A stretch of DNA of 64,000 nt from Nageia nagi (lineage: Eukaryota; Pinophyta), in NCBI GenBank assembly GCA_050084985.1, contig JBITNC010000001.1:104966001-105030000 (forward strand), in the 5' to 3' direction. The translations under genes and the position numbers were made by a program. The notes below the pieces were generated by a model. The model saw nothing but the letters and a program-made list of their open reading frames with translations, made no database searches and had not been told where the DNA came from. Every line of letters begins with the position of its first letter. Position 1 is the first letter of the stretch. Shown here piece by piece: positions 21,440 through 33,714 of this stretch.

Positions 21440-24438
21440 ACTACTTGTTGCTTTCAGTAGCCTGTTCAGATGTAGATTTGGTAGGAGTTTAAAGTAGTGG
21501 AATCAACTTTTTTTGGAGGAATGGGTGCATCTTATTATTTAAATCCTTAAGATCTTTATAGTCAACTTGTGATAAAATAGGGTATGCTTGAATCTTTATA
21601 GTATATGCTTTGAATTCTATTAGAACATTTTCTAGCCACCCAATGTGTAGGAACCTTATGATTACCTCTTGAGTAAGGTAATTTATTTGTTGTAAATCTA
21701 ATATTTTCTTCTCAAAAAAGGATTGCTCAAATAATTGAATGGTATTGGATACCCAACTAGCAAACACTACCCTATACATTATGTTCTTCCCATAATTTAG
21801 GAGCTATCATCTCAATCAAAGAATTTATTAATGAATCCTAACTTTGTTTTGAGTTGGTGATTACCAATGTATTGGTTGAAAACCAAATTTTAGAGTTCAC
21901 ACATATCCTATATAATTCTTTAATATAATTATCTTGGTCTAGAAGTAATGGTCACTATATCTTTCTCAGTTAGGACTCTTAACCAGCTCTACATTTTCTC
22001 TAAAACTAACCTTCATATATCTAGAGCCAACCAATGGAGGGTGATCAATGTTTTGAATTATTTAATTTATTGTAGTGTCTACTTATTTAATATATGCAAG
22101 TGTGATAATGTTACCATTCTATCTCTAACTTGCTCTACTAAGGACTTTTTGACGCCTTTTATGAGCAACAACAATTTTGAATTGTAATCAGATAATACTT
22201 TGTTAGCTACTATGATAGTTTATAGGTCAACCTCAACTTGATTTACTTTTTGAGCATCTATTATTGTATCCTAAGCTTTAAGATCTTATATTTTTTGATT
22301 TGCACCATCTAACTCAGCCTTTATTATTGTCAAGCTCTCCTCAAATTCTAACTTTTGCTTATTAAACTTTGTAATCAAATCTTTATTTTTATTCTACAAA
22401 CCAGCCACTATTTTATTTTTAAGGGAGTAATATTTCTTATATTTATATATATTTTTGTTTGATTTCTCTATTTTAATCTCCATTTCCTAAAGAATTTTAC
22501 CGATTGCCATTGAAGTATTTATAAGGAATCTAGACTAGTCAATTGCCAGAGCACTCTACATATTTACATTAATTATTACCATTGGAGGAGTATCCAATTA
22601 TCCTTTTAAAGGAATTTATGCTATCTTAATATCTCCTATCTTTGTTATTTTACACAAAATTATCAACTATTGCTTAGGAAGCATAAGAGGCTTATTAACA
22701 AAAGTTGCCCAATCAATGGGCTCTACAATTTGTGTAGAAAGAATGATTTAATCTCCTCTAGGGAGGCTATAGGAATTAAAGAATGGGGGGGAGTAATTAC
22801 ACCTAAGGTAGATGCGATGACTTGTTTTGTAGGTTTTGACTTATTTGGAGGCATAGAATATTGAATCATCACTTGGTCCACCTTCGGGTGTAGCTGCTAT
22901 AGATCTACTAGCTTCAAGTACATTCCCCCTACCATATTGAACTTGCATGCATTTCTTTTTTAGGGTTTCTTTATTTTTTGGTACTGCTTATTATTCTAGT
23001 ACTTCTTATTGAGCACCAATCTTTATGTTCTAAGGTTCTTGCATTTCTTTTATATCAAAACTTTCTACCTCTTTTGTCACAACTTTTGAAGTCTCTTCTA
23101 TGTTTTTTGGAGGTGGAGGTGCAGTCCTTTGTGATCTTGGCTAACTGGGGTGGAGTTTCTTTACTATTTTTTCCTCCTTTATTAGGGTTTCTTATTTCTA
23201 AGAAAGAGTCTAAATTCTTCTCTTTTTTAGAGAAGACTCCTGCAAAGTGGTAGCAATATCTGAGGGATTATATTCTCCCTTTTTTGTAAGTTCTATTAAG
23301 ATGGATGGTTGTTCTTCTTCTACCTACCTCACTCTTGTAACTGATCTTCCTTGAAAATTAAAAGAAAGAGGTTGGCCTAATTTTGACAAAGGATCCTTGG
23401 TATATTTAGAATCCCAAATCCTATCATATTTAAATTTATCAAATAATTCCCCCTCAATGCGATGGATCTTTGTTGTGTACTCAAATCTAAATTTTATAAA
23501 ATAATAGATTTTATTAGGGTCCCACCCAAAACCCGTTAACTTGTTAAGGACTTCTAGATTGAGGGAAAAATATTATCATTTATTTTCCTAGTTCCTATAT
23601 TTCTTTATCCCATCAAGGGTCATCCAAGCCTTATTTAAGGGTGTAAGTTCCCATTCAGGGTCCATTTTTACTTCTTACTAAGTTTTATTTATAAACTATT
23701 CCACATGAGGCATATACTCATGGGAAAATGCTAGGAATTTCTTATTTGAACTCATTATTTTCATCATTTCCCTTTAAGGGTCATACATCCATGGAGTTTT
23801 TTCCATATCTAATGTGAAATTTTGTATAAGGAACTCTACTATTGTATTTTACATTATACTTCTAAAAGAGAGAAATGTTTAGTAGAAGTCAACATATCTA
23901 CAATAGATTTAAAACTACCCTTGGACCCATATATGGTCTCTATGATACAAATTTGCCTTCCTATTTTTATGGAATATATTTGAGGGGTTACATATTTAGG
24001 TAATCAAAAAAGGTTTTCAAAAAAACCATACCTCATAATCATAATGCAGTCTTTGAGAAAGTACCAGTCATTGACTTTATTTCCTCTCTATAGCTCTCAC
24101 ATTGCACTTTTGCATAGTCTACTGGGGAGTCTTTTGATCAAACTTTGCACTATTATTGCATAGAATATATCCATGAAATCATAGTATGATCCATGCAACT
24201 TACTAAAAAATGGCACTATCAAGTCAATAGGTATTGGTTCAATGATGGGATTCACCAGCTAAATTGGAAACCTCACCTCTGCAAGTTTATAAAAATATTG
24301 ATGGGCCAAGAGCAACCAAAGATATGAAGAATTTTTAAGTTTGATTTTTCAATTTTAAATATACATCTCTTTATTTCATTAGTAATTAAAGTCAAAAAAT
24401 CATAGTAAATGTGAGTCTCTATGATATTATAAGCCATA
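21440..24438 (-). pseudogene. D1 extra 3' ORF, C-terminal part (split by C1)
   Basis: This - strand coding region lies between integrase and the 3' LTR and continues from 29310-30030 across nested element C1. In order it shows a conserved block (about 23850-24000, cleaner in D2), a Lys/Ser-rich stretch (about 22950-23350), a strongly coiled-coil-like segment with heptad-style Leu/Ile spacing (about 22200-22400, including KFNKQKLEFEESLTIIKAEL), and an open C-terminal segment (21489-21779) with FASWVSNTIQLFEQSFFE. I do not recognise the protein. Extra 3' ORFs are known to be frequent in Tat elements; their function is unknown. Joined, the two parts span roughly 1,200 codons, with many stops. 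Confidence 0.6.
24434..24438. repeat. C1 target site duplication, left
   Basis: CCATA, identical to 29305-29309. The homologous uninterrupted site is visible in D2 near 58360. Confidence 0.85.
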
Positions 24439-24519
24439 TGTATATTCATACATAATAAATTCTTTATTAAAGCCCCAGTGTAATTTACTTGCAATCATGG
24501 GTTCATTTTAAGATCCCCG

Positions 24520-25215
24520 GGAGTTTTTTTGGAGCAAACAAAACAAGCCAGAGCCCAAAAGTAAAGTGTTCCAAAAGTAAAGCATTCTGGAATAAGATGA
24601 TGATGTCATAGAGGAGAAGATAGTCACATTTTGGTAAAGCTCAGGTTTCAGAGATGATGATGTCAATAAGGGGTGATTAAAAAATCAGAGTCAGTGGATA
24701 AAGCATTCCAAAATGAGATGATAAAAGCTCAGTTGTGGAAAAGCCCAGGTTCTGGAGGTGATGAGGTCAGCAAGGAGCAATCAAATAGCCAGAGCCAGTG
24801 AGCAAAACATTCTGGAGGTAAAAGATGATGTCAGTGATTCCGGGCCTTAACCCAAAACCGGAGCCCGGAAGTGATGAGGTCAGCAAGAGATAATCAAAGA
24901 AGCCAGAGTCGGTAGCTAAAGTGTTTCGGAAGTAAAGCATTCTGAATAAAATGATGACATCATGGTGAAAAGGATAAAGCTCAGTTGTGGAAAAGCCCAG
25001 GTTCTGGAGGTGATGAGGTCAGCAAGGGATAATTGAAAAAGCCAGAGCCTGTTAAGTAGAGCATTCCAGAAATATGATGATGATGTCATAGATTTCAGGT
25101 CTTAACCCAAAATCAGAGCTTGAAAGTGATGAGGTCAACAAAGAGCGATCAAATAGCTGGAGCTAGTGAGCAAAACATTCTAGAATGTAGAGATGAAGCC
25201 AGCAAAAGGTCAGAT
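24520..25215. repeat. U3 repeat array with TGACGTCA-like palindromes (C1, 5' LTR)
   Basis: Imperfect units of roughly 70-120 bp with shared words such as GATGAGGTCAGCAAGG, AGCCAGAGCC and AAGCATTC. Most contain TGATGTCA, TGACATCA or TGAGGTCA. The equivalent array is at 27740-28435 in the 3' LTR. Confidence 0.75.
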
Positions 25216-25726
25216 CATAGTTGTCAAGAAGCATATCATCTACAATCTTGCCTATTTTTGTAATATTCTACCAAATGGTGTATGTAGGTAGTATTAGTTA
25301 AAAGAAGGCTAGAATCTTTAAGTTGTTTTGTAAATGTTTCTGTTCTGCAAATCTTGTAACTGCTATTACTCCAGTATAAGTATATGAAAATAAAGTGGAA
25401 GAAGGGTCGAAAGCCTAGTATTACTCTTTACATTTGTTCTCGAAGACCTATAGTTTTTATCAGTAATATGATACCATCTTGACCTTTCTTGTCTAGCACT
25501 CGTAATTGTCATTCTTAATTTGGTTACATCATGGCAGCTTGGCTTGTTTCTTGAATGATAATTATGGGTTGCTAGTATAACTGTGTCTGCTACATGGTAG
25601 AGTAAAGCTGGGAAACTATTAGAGAGTGAGGGCTTGTACCGTAGCTACTACACTAGATTCAAGCCAAGGTTTCACACACTGTGAAAGCCCATGCTGAACT
25701 AGTGATCCACCTTTGCTTTCTCTCTT

Positions 25727-25954
25727 GTTACCCTAAGCCTTTTGCTTAAATTCCTCACACTCTACTCCTTTTATTTCCTTTCCTGTTACCCTAGCCTTTT
25801 GCTTAAATTCCTTGCACTCTACTCCTTTTATTTCCTTTCATGTTACCCTAGCCTTTTGCTTAAATTCCTTGCACTCTACTCCTTTTATTTCCTTTCCTGT
25901 TACCCTAACCTTTTCCTTGAATTCCTCGCACTCTACTCTTTTATTTCCTTTCCT
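25727..25954. repeat. 57-bp tandem array, four units (C1, 5' LTR)
   Basis: Four units of 57 bp on average beginning GTTACCCTA; the distance between first and last unit start gives 228 bp exactly. The long repetitive frames here (LKFLALYSFYFLSCYPS repeats) are simple products of the tandem repeat, not genes. Confidence 0.9.
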
Positions 25955-26094
25955 GTTACTTTTTCTACACCCAATAGATAAGGAATCGGCCTTCTCTGGA
26001 GATCAGACTGTCACTATAGTCTATTCTTGATTTACTTTGGTTAAGATTGTTCAAAGTGCATATATTACATAATCCTAATCAATAGTATCTCTTT

Positions 26095-26112
26095 TGGCAC
26101 ACCTGGTGGGAC
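26095..26112 (+). other. Possible primer site of C1, offset from the LTR
   Basis: TGGCACACCTGGTGGGAC begins 10 bases after the LTR end. C2 (TGGCATGCCCGATGGGAC) and D1 have related sequence at 11 and 17 bases. It starts with TGG, as primer sites do; I cannot name the tRNA. Confidence 0.45.
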
Positions 26113-26227
26113 ACGAAGAAACTTATTGGCGACTCTACTGAAGCACTATCTATGGTATGTAAGCAAATTATTTGTAAATATCATATGTGCTTTTGAACCT
26201 GTCATTTTCTTTTGCAACCTACAGTTT

Positions 26228-27490
26228 ATGTGGACAAGATCTAAAACTAGAGCAGCAAAAGAAGCACTGGATTTTAGAATGTTAGATACTCCTAAGAGAA
26301 AGACCCTGATCAAGTCCAAGTCTCTGAATAGTATTAGTTCCCTAAAATCCTTTACCAAGCCAGAATCATCCAATCTTCATACTAGAAATACCTCTCCTGA
26401 AATGGCTAATCCAGCTCAGAATGTTTATCCGAAATGGGACAATGGGGTACCAATAGCCCTGGCGGTGTTGCATGACATCCTAGCAAATGTTTTCAAAACC
26501 CTTCCAGAGTTTGATGCAACATCAGAGAAAATGGCTTACGAGCATTGTGTTGATGTAGCTGGCCTAGCTAAGATTCACAATATCCAGCATGAAGATGTCA
26601 TGTTGAGATTACTGGCTCAATCTTTCAAGGGAAAGGTCCTAGATTGGTACAAGGGCCTTCTTAACGGATCTACAACTACTTGGGCTCAACTGGAAGAGCC
26701 CTTTATCTTGGAATTTAATGAATTAGGAGATCCCTTTTCCTTGTTAACATAGTTCACTTCTATCAAAAGATATGAGTAAGAAAATATCCCAAATTTCAAT
26801 ATTAGATTCCAAAAAACTTGGGTAAGAGTCCCAATGCCAGTCAGGCCTCAACAATTTTGAGCCTTAATGTATTACTTGAGAGCCTTTCCTCTAGATCTCT
26901 CTCTGCAAATCTAAAATTTCGGAGTAAATACTTTCCCAGAGGTCTATAGACAAGCAGTATATGCTGAATCTTGTCTTATTGTAGTTGGAAAATTGCCAAG
27001 TTGCATGCTAATGCCTTATTTCCTAATAACAGCCCAATAGCAAATTTTGAGACCTCAAGCAATTAGTTTGGCTCCACCACTGGCTAGTATCCCCGCCCCT
27101 ATCCAACAGTGGCCATCAACCTTGCCAGTCCCTAGAGCTCCCTTGGCCTTACCAACCCCTCATCAACCTAATATGAATCAAGGGGTAGCTTTATTGATGG
27201 AGATTTAGGAACTCCAAAATTTGTGTAGAAATATGGCAAACCGGATTACCATGCTAAGCAGACAAAGTGATGCAAGAAGATATCCTTATCCTATTGTAGA
27301 AAAGGCTCAAAATGTGTTGAATGATGATGTAAGCCAAGCTTCCTCTTCTGGGTCAGCCTCTAGTTTGTGTTTGGCCTGTAATGATGCTCACGAACAAACC
27401 ACATGTCCTATTTATCAATATCAAGAATATTTATCAAGAAGTGGGGGCATTCCTCTGCCTGGTGTAGCTGACGACATAATTCGAAGATGA
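26228..27490 (+). pseudogene. C1 gag, decayed
   Basis: The start at 26228 (MWTRSKTRAAKEAL) is shared with C2. An open N-terminal part to 26752 includes the gag core: MAYEHCVDVAGLAKI, VMLRLLAQSFKGKVLDWYKG and TWAQLEEPFILEFNEL, the pattern of plant gypsy gag (retrotransposon gag family). After several stops, a Pro-rich linker and an open C-terminus (27221-27490) follow. The C-terminus has a zinc-knuckle variant C-x2-C-x3-H-x4-C in CLACNDAHEQTTC. Gag packages element RNA. The interruptions are mostly TAG/TAA; C2 gives a parallel copy for comparison. Confidence 0.85.
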
Positions 27491-27504
27491 TGAAGCCATT
27501 TTTT

Positions 27505-27658
27505 TTAAAAAAAAAAAAAAATTTTCGAATCCATGTGGTTCCGGACCCTATGTAGTAGTGAAATGCTTTGGTATTATTTTTGGTATTATTTTTTTTTCAG
27601 ACTGGGTTCTAAATTCCTCTTTTATAAAGGCAAAATTTTCCCTCAGAGGTCGCCATAA
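27505..27658 (+). pseudogene. C1 remnant of integrase C-terminus
   Basis: After an A-run (about 27505-27520) comes a FESMWF segment. In C2 it continues as GPYVV, the GPY/F motif of gypsy integrases; in C1 one extra base shifts the frame. It ends at the 3' LTR. Confidence 0.65.
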
Positions 27659-29304
27659 TGTATATTCATACATAATAAATTCTTTATTAAAGCCTCGGTG
27701 TACTTTACTTGCAATCATGGGTTCATTTTAAGATCCCTAGGAGTTTTTCTGGAGCAAACAAAACAAGCCAGAGCCTAAAAGTAAAGTGTTCCGAAAGTAA
27801 AGCATTCCAGAATAAGATGATGATGTCACAAAGGAGAAGATAGTCACATTTTGGTAAAGCTTGGGTTCCAGAGATGATGATGTCAGTAAGGGGTGATTAA
27901 AAAACTAGAGTCAGTGGATAAAGCATTCTGAAATGAGATGATAAAAGCTCAGTTATGGAAAAGCCCAGGTTTCAGAGATGATGAGGTCAGCAAGGAGCGA
28001 TCAAATAGCCAGAGCCAGTGAGCAAAACATTCCAAAGGTAAAAGATGATGTCAACAATTCCGAGCCTTAACCCAAAATCGGAGCCTGAAAGTGATGAGGT
28101 TAGTAAGAGATAATCAAAGAAGCCAGAGCTGGTAGCTAAAGTGTTCTGGAAGTAAAGCGTTCTGGATAAAATGATGACATCATGATAGAAAGGATAAAGC
28201 TTAGTTGTGGAAAAGCTTGGGTTCCGGAGGTGATGAGGTTAGCAAGGGATAATTGAAAAAGCTAGAGCCTGTTAAGTAGAGCATTCTAGAAATATGATGA
28301 TGATGTCATGGATTTCAGGTCTTAACCCAAAACTGGAGCTCAAAAGTGATGAGGTCAATAAAGAGCGATCAAATAGTCGAAGCTAGTGAGCAAAACATTC
28401 TGGAATGTAGAGACGAAGCCAACAAAAGGTCAGATCACAGTTGTCAAGAAGTGTATCATCTGCAATCTTGCCTATTTTTGTAATATTCTACCAAATGGTG
28501 TATGTAGGCAGTATCAGTTAAAAGAAGGCTAGAATCTTTAAGCCCTTTTGTAAACATTTCTATTCTGCAAATCTTGTAACTGCTATTACTATAGTATAAG
28601 TATATGAAAATAAAGTGGAAGAAGGGTCAAAAGCCTAGTATTGCTCTTTACATTTATTCTTGAAGACCTGTAGTTTTTATCAGTAATATGATACCATCTT
28701 GACCTTTCTTGTCTAGCACTCGTAATTGTCATTCTTAATTTGGTTACATCGTGGCAGCTTGGCTTGTTTCCTGAATGATAATTACGGGTTTCTAGTATAA
28801 CTGTGTTTGCTACATGGTAGAGTAAAGCTGGGAAACTATTAGAGAGTGAGGGCTTGTACTATAGCTGCTACACTAGATTCAGGCCAAGGTTTCACACACT
28901 ATGAAAGCCCGCGCTAAACTAGTGATCCACCTTTGCTTTCTCTCTTGTTACCCTAAGCCTTTTGCTTAAATTCCTTGCACTCTACTCCTTTTATTTCCTT
29001 TCCTGTTACCCTAGCCTTTTGCTTAAATTCCTTGCACTCTACTCCTTTTATTTCCTTTCCTGTTACCCTAGCCTTTTGCTTAAATTCCTCGCACTCTACT
29101 CCTTTTATTTCCTTTCCTGTTACCCTAGCCTTTTGCTTGAATTCCTTGCACTCTACTCTTTTATTTCCTTTCCTGTTACTTTTTCTACGCCCAATAGATA
29201 AGGAACCGGCCTTCTTCGGAGATCAGACTGTCACTATAGTCTGTTCTTGATTTACTTTGGTTAAGATTGTTCACGATGCATATATTACACAATCCTAATC
29301 AACA
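27659..29304 (+). repeat. 3' LTR of C1
   Basis: 1646 bp, same length as the 5' copy, ending TCAACA. Contains the U3 array (27740-28435) and four 57-bp units (28947-29174). Confidence 0.9.
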
Positions 29305-29309
29305 CCATA
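29305..29309. repeat. C1 target site duplication, right
   Basis: CCATA, matching 24434-24438. Confidence 0.85.
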
Positions 29310-30030
29310 CATACCATGGCTTCATCTACTTCAATCTGAATTTTCTTTCCCAAAAAACTACTAGTGTTTGCAACACTTCACTATCCTTCTTATTTTAAAA
29401 TAGGGCTATCTTATTGCTTGACTAGAGTTGTGTTACAATTTTCTCTTGGTATCTCTCATCAATCCATTTTATCATCTCATCTTTATTACCATAGAATTCA
29501 TTCTTCTCTCTTTTTAAATCAATTTATTTTTCACATGGAAGGTCCAGTCAGTTGGGATAGAAAATGCTTGGAGAATAGAATTAGGAAATTAGTTTAATAT
29601 TACTTTAAATTTTAGTTTTGATTCATCTCCCTTCTCTTAGTGCTTGAACATTCCTATCTAGTATCCTTCCTAGCTATGCCTATGTGCAATTGAATTTAAT
29701 AGCTTGGGGCATGTGAATGATTCATAGGGCACATAATAAGACAAGCCTTGGTTGATCATTACATCTCACTTTGAGTGTACTAATGATTTTTCTTTTTTAG
29801 AAACTTCAAGTGTCATGTGTTGTAAAAGGATACAATGGGGTTAGCTCTCCTAGTATCAATGTGATTCATTACCCCCATCTCAATCTAGTTCACTCCTAGA
29901 GCATTTTCAATATATTCTTTGTGCATTAATATTAGGTTAGCATTCACTTATTTTATTTTAGTTACAGATGAAGATTGGGAAGTAATCATGGTGTTAGCAC
30001 TCTTTTTAGAACCTCTAGTTTGCATTTGAG
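29310..30030 (-). pseudogene. D1 extra 3' ORF, N-terminal part
   Basis: The - strand frame appears to begin near 30030 with MQTRGSKKS and is paralleled in D2 (near 59070, MQTKGFKKS). It has Ser/Thr-rich, then basic stretches and is interrupted by C1 at 29304; the rest is at 21440-24438. Start choice rests on the conservation of this ATG between D1 and D2. Confidence 0.55.
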
Positions 30031-30479
30031 ATTGTAATAGCATTGTGTAATATAATCTAATTCTGTATGTCCTTACTCTACTCAGCTTTGTAATCTGTAA
30101 GCTTTAGAAATTGGTATGCTCAAAAATGGCTATGTGTTGAGCTAGAGGGTATGTAAGATGTTTTATTCATCCAAGGTTTATCAGTCTTCTAATAATGATA
30201 GTTAATGTTTGGGGATGTTGAGAACCATGCACTATACAGATTGGGCTAGCTCAAGTTGGATTAGTTAGTTTGGAGAGTGCCAGATTTAACTTGGAGTACT
30301 TATATGATGGTTTGAGAAATCTAAGGAAAACTTTCCTTAAATGCTACCTTATTTAGCTAATGATTGAGTAGTGTACTAAAATTAACTCTAGATGATGTTG
30401 AATAAATGCTAAGCATTAATGGTTATCTAATTTTTTGAGAGCTATGTCTAAGATATGTATAAGCCCCTCCTAAAAAAAA

Positions 30480-31720
30480 CCTTTTTTTAGAATATCTAGT
30501 GGGTATCACAAGATCACCTTACCACTTGGTAATGTTTCAAATAGATCCCATTAATTGGAATAGGTAATTTTTGGGACTCAATTATGTCTTGTAATCTAAA
30601 CATATTACTTTGCATGGCTTGAGTGATGATATAAGGCCCACTCCACAGAGAATCAAATTTTTGGTGTCTTTCAAGCTTTACTTTTTCCTCATCCCATTTG
30701 AGGACAATGTCACCTGGTTCAAACTTTACCCAAGAAGACTTTTTCTTATTAAACCATTTCTTGATAATGTGTTGATGATGCTAAAATGATCCATATGCTT
30801 TGTTTTGGTACTCTTGTAATTTTAGAAGTTGATTATACTTGGACTGTAGTGGCTCAAAATTATGATCCTCCACTTCTTGCAAGACTCTCAATGTTAGCAA
30901 CTCAATGTGTATTGGCAACACAGGTATTTTAACATACACCAATGCATATAGTGATGTTTTGATTGTTGATTTCATGCTGATTCTATCTTCCCATAATGTA
31001 AGGTCCAATTGTGTGTGCCATTATCTAGGATTCCCTTCAATTGTTCTTTTGATGATCTTGGTTAAGTTTTTATTAGTTGATTTAGCTAACCCGTTACCTT
31101 GTAGGTAATAATTTGAAGAGAATATCCAATATATTCCATATTTAGCAAGAAATTTTGACAAGTTACCTCCAATAAATTTCATGCCATTTTTTGAGATAAT
31201 AGTTTGTGGGATGCCAAAGTGAGTGATTATCTTTTTGGTCATATCTATCATTGCTTTTTGATCTGCATTTTTACATAGCATAACTTCTAACCATCTGATG
31301 AAGTAATTAGTTGTAGTCAAGATGAACTTGTGGCTAGCTAAGAAATTTGGGTTTATAACACTAATGAAGTCCATACCCCATTTTTGAAAAGGTTCCTCAA
31401 CTACCATAGGTTTTAGAGGCATGGTAGCTTGTATTCTCTTTCTTATGAATTTCTTGCATTTATCACACTCCCAACAAATTTGAAATGAATCTTGAAATAT
31501 GGTTGGCCAATAATATCTAGCTTGTAATATTTTTGCTACTATATTTGGTTCACTGTAATACCCACCAAAGAATCTATAATGAAACTCATGCAATATTCTC
31601 TAAGATTCATCATGAGTCACACATCTTAATAGGGTTTGATCAAAAATTTTTCTATATAGATGGTCATCTATCATGATAAACTTAAGGTAATTCAACTTGA
31701 ATCTCCTCCTCTGAAATCTT
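30480..31720 (-). pseudogene. D1 integrase, decayed
   Basis: Zinc-binding part: HEFHYRFFGG then CWECDKCKKF (31470-31590), an HHCC finger with its residues still visible. Core (31021-31430): the first catalytic Asp is in WGMDFISV. The second motif reads ISKNGMKF where ISDNG is expected, and the third reads NGLAKSTNKN with Lys for Glu, so two of three catalytic residues are gone. C-terminal domain (30500-31010): GDIVLKWDEEK and DSLWSGPYIIT, the GPY/F type. The gypsy class is clear. Confidence 0.88.
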
Positions 31721-31879
31721 TCTAGAGCTTCAAGACACTTACCAGTTTGAAAATAAAAAATAATTTGTCTAATCCAATCACTTTCTTCATTGAGTTGCTA
31801 TTCATCCTCTATGATAGTGATCATATGTGAAGCTTCAACTATATTTTCATAGAGATCCCTACTCTGATCAACTTGGTTG

Positions 31880-32290
31880 GATTAATTTCTATATCATATT
31901 CCATTATTTTAGTAATCCAACTAGCCTTTTCTTCACCTATGTCTCTTTATATAACATAATTTCTTACATCTGGATGGATAGTAAATAGAAGAATTCTATT
32001 ATGGGAGACATAATGATTGAATTTTTTCAGTACCTTCATTATGGAAAACACTTACTTTTCAATAAATGAGTACATTTTTTTGGTGTTGATGTAGTGTTTG
32101 GCTATGAAAGGCAATTAGATGTTCTTCTTTGTTATCATCTTTCTATGCTAGAATTGCACCAATGCTCCTATTTGCTCCATATGCATACATGATGAAATCT
32201 TTTAACATATCAAGATTTTTAAGCATAAGAGCTTCCATCAAAGGCTATTTTTTGCTTCAATTGACTAAGAGAATACAACATATTTCTTTA
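31880..32290 (-). pseudogene. D1 RT-linked RNase H, decayed
   Basis: The - strand shows KDFIMYAYGANRSIGAILA (compare the family pattern F..Y.DAS..AIGA.L.Q; the first catalytic Asp reads Tyr), then KEEHLIAFHSQTL. It lies directly after RT, the normal gypsy arrangement, and is separate from the RNase H before RT at 33715. Confidence 0.72.
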
Positions 32291-33660
32291 GAATTGAAGT
32301 GATTAGAGATATAATTTTTGAAAAATCATTAATGAATTTTCTAACAAAATTGATTTGACCAAGGAATGACTATAAGGCTTTTTTTTGGAAGGGAGTGGTA
32401 ATGCTTCAATAGCTTTCACTCTATCTAGATCCATCACTAATCCTTCCTTTGAGACAATGTGGCCAAGTAGTTTTCCTTGGTTAACCATAAAAACTAATTT
32501 TTTTGGATTAATTGAAATACCAAATTTCATGCATTTTTAAAAAACTTATCTAAGATGTTCCAAATGATCCTTCCTATTTTTAGAGAATACCGTAATATCA
32601 TCCAAATAGACCAATATAATTTTATTTATTAGTTCACCAAATTCATGATCCATGGCCCTTTGAAAAGTAGCTCCCGCATTAGGAAGGCCAAAAGGCATTA
32701 TTTGAAAAGCAAATCTCTCCCATTTGGTTGTAAATGTAGTTTTGTATTTATCTTCATTTTTCATCCAAATTTAACTAAATTCTGAATAACCATCAATCAT
32801 TAAAAAATATAAAGCTCTAGCTATTGTATGTAGGATCTATTCCATAGGTGGAAGAGGATAATTATCTTTGAGAGATACTTGATTTAGATTTTTGAAATTA
32901 ACATAGAGTCTTATTTCTCCACTTTTCTATCTAATAGGAACTAGATTTGCAACCCAAGAAGAATGCTTTATAGGATAAATAATTTTTGAATCAAGTAGCT
33001 TGATCATTTCCTATTTCATAACTTCCTCTATTTTTGGGTTGATTGGCCTATTTTTTTTCTATATGGTTTGACATTTGGTTCAAGCTCAATTGTGTGTTAG
33101 ATTTGGATGACACTTTTATCATATGTCTTAAGATCATCATAAGTATAAGTAATTACTTTGAAAAACTCATGATAAATTTGAGATATAATAGCTTTCTCTT
33201 CATCAGAACACTCTAAACCAACCTTTATATATTTAACAAGTTCTATGTTTAGCTCAACATAATTCTCCTTTTGAATGGCCAAATATTTAGCCTTTTGAAT
33301 ATCTTTTGAATCAAAGAGTCTTTCAAAAGAGAGTGATCCATTTGGTATAATATTATTTCTAAGTTGAATAACATCTGATTCTTAGAAATAATAAAATAAT
33401 TCTTAAATACTAAAAGTGTGAGCCACTACTTTATCCAAGAGAAAGTTCATAATATGCTCATTAGAGTTGAATACTTTCCATAAATTTGTAGCATCAAGTA
33501 CTAAAGGCCTACATTGAACTTTGACTCTAAGAGCTCCTCTTTTATAATAAGTAGGATTATATCATGCCCCTTTCCCTACAAGTGCATCAACTATTTGGTT
33601 GTACCTTCTAAGAATAGATATACAATTTATATCCAAGAATGACTCCAATAAATCCCAAAC
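32290..33660 (-). pseudogene. D1 reverse transcriptase, decayed
   Basis: Palm region: WERFAFQIMPFGLPNAGATF, then the catalytic box ILVYLDDITVFS with YLDD at 32597-32608. The thumb region has KCMKFGISINPKKLVF and LGHIVSKEGLVMD. Upstream (33097-33480) lies the connecting region with a NVKPYRKK-like end. YLDD and the NPKK/LGH blocks are typical of Ty3/gypsy. Stops divide the frame. Confidence 0.88.
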
Positions 33661-33714
33661 TCTATTTCAATAGGTCTCTAGATAATGGTGTTTTGCACTA
33701 ATCTAGTTTTTGAC

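Larger units (their letters stand above)
24439..26084 (+). repeat. 5' LTR of C1
   Basis: Starts TGTATATTCATAC and ends CCTAATCAATA (CAACA in the 3' copy). U3 carries an array of related units with TGATGTCA or TGACATCA words (24601, 24658, 24826, 24955, 25081) and TGAGGTCA variants. AATAAA lies at about 25388, and a 57-bp tandem array at 25727-25954. Confidence 0.9.
24439..29304 (+). mobile_element. Element C1: gag-only LTR retrotransposon
   Basis: 4866 bp with two 1646-bp LTRs (24439-26084 and 27659-29304), 5-bp target duplications CCATA, and a 1574-bp interior holding gag and a scrap of integrase C-terminus. No protease, RT, RNase H or integrase core. LTR differences seen by eye are mostly C/T or G/A. 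It is non-autonomous and related to C2. Confidence 0.9.

Noticed and set aside
25742-26030. Repetitive frames with LKFLALYSFYFLSCYPS units (also 28962-29250)
   Set aside because: They are translations of the 57-bp tandem repeat in the C1 LTRs, with no start context or conservation beyond the DNA repeat.
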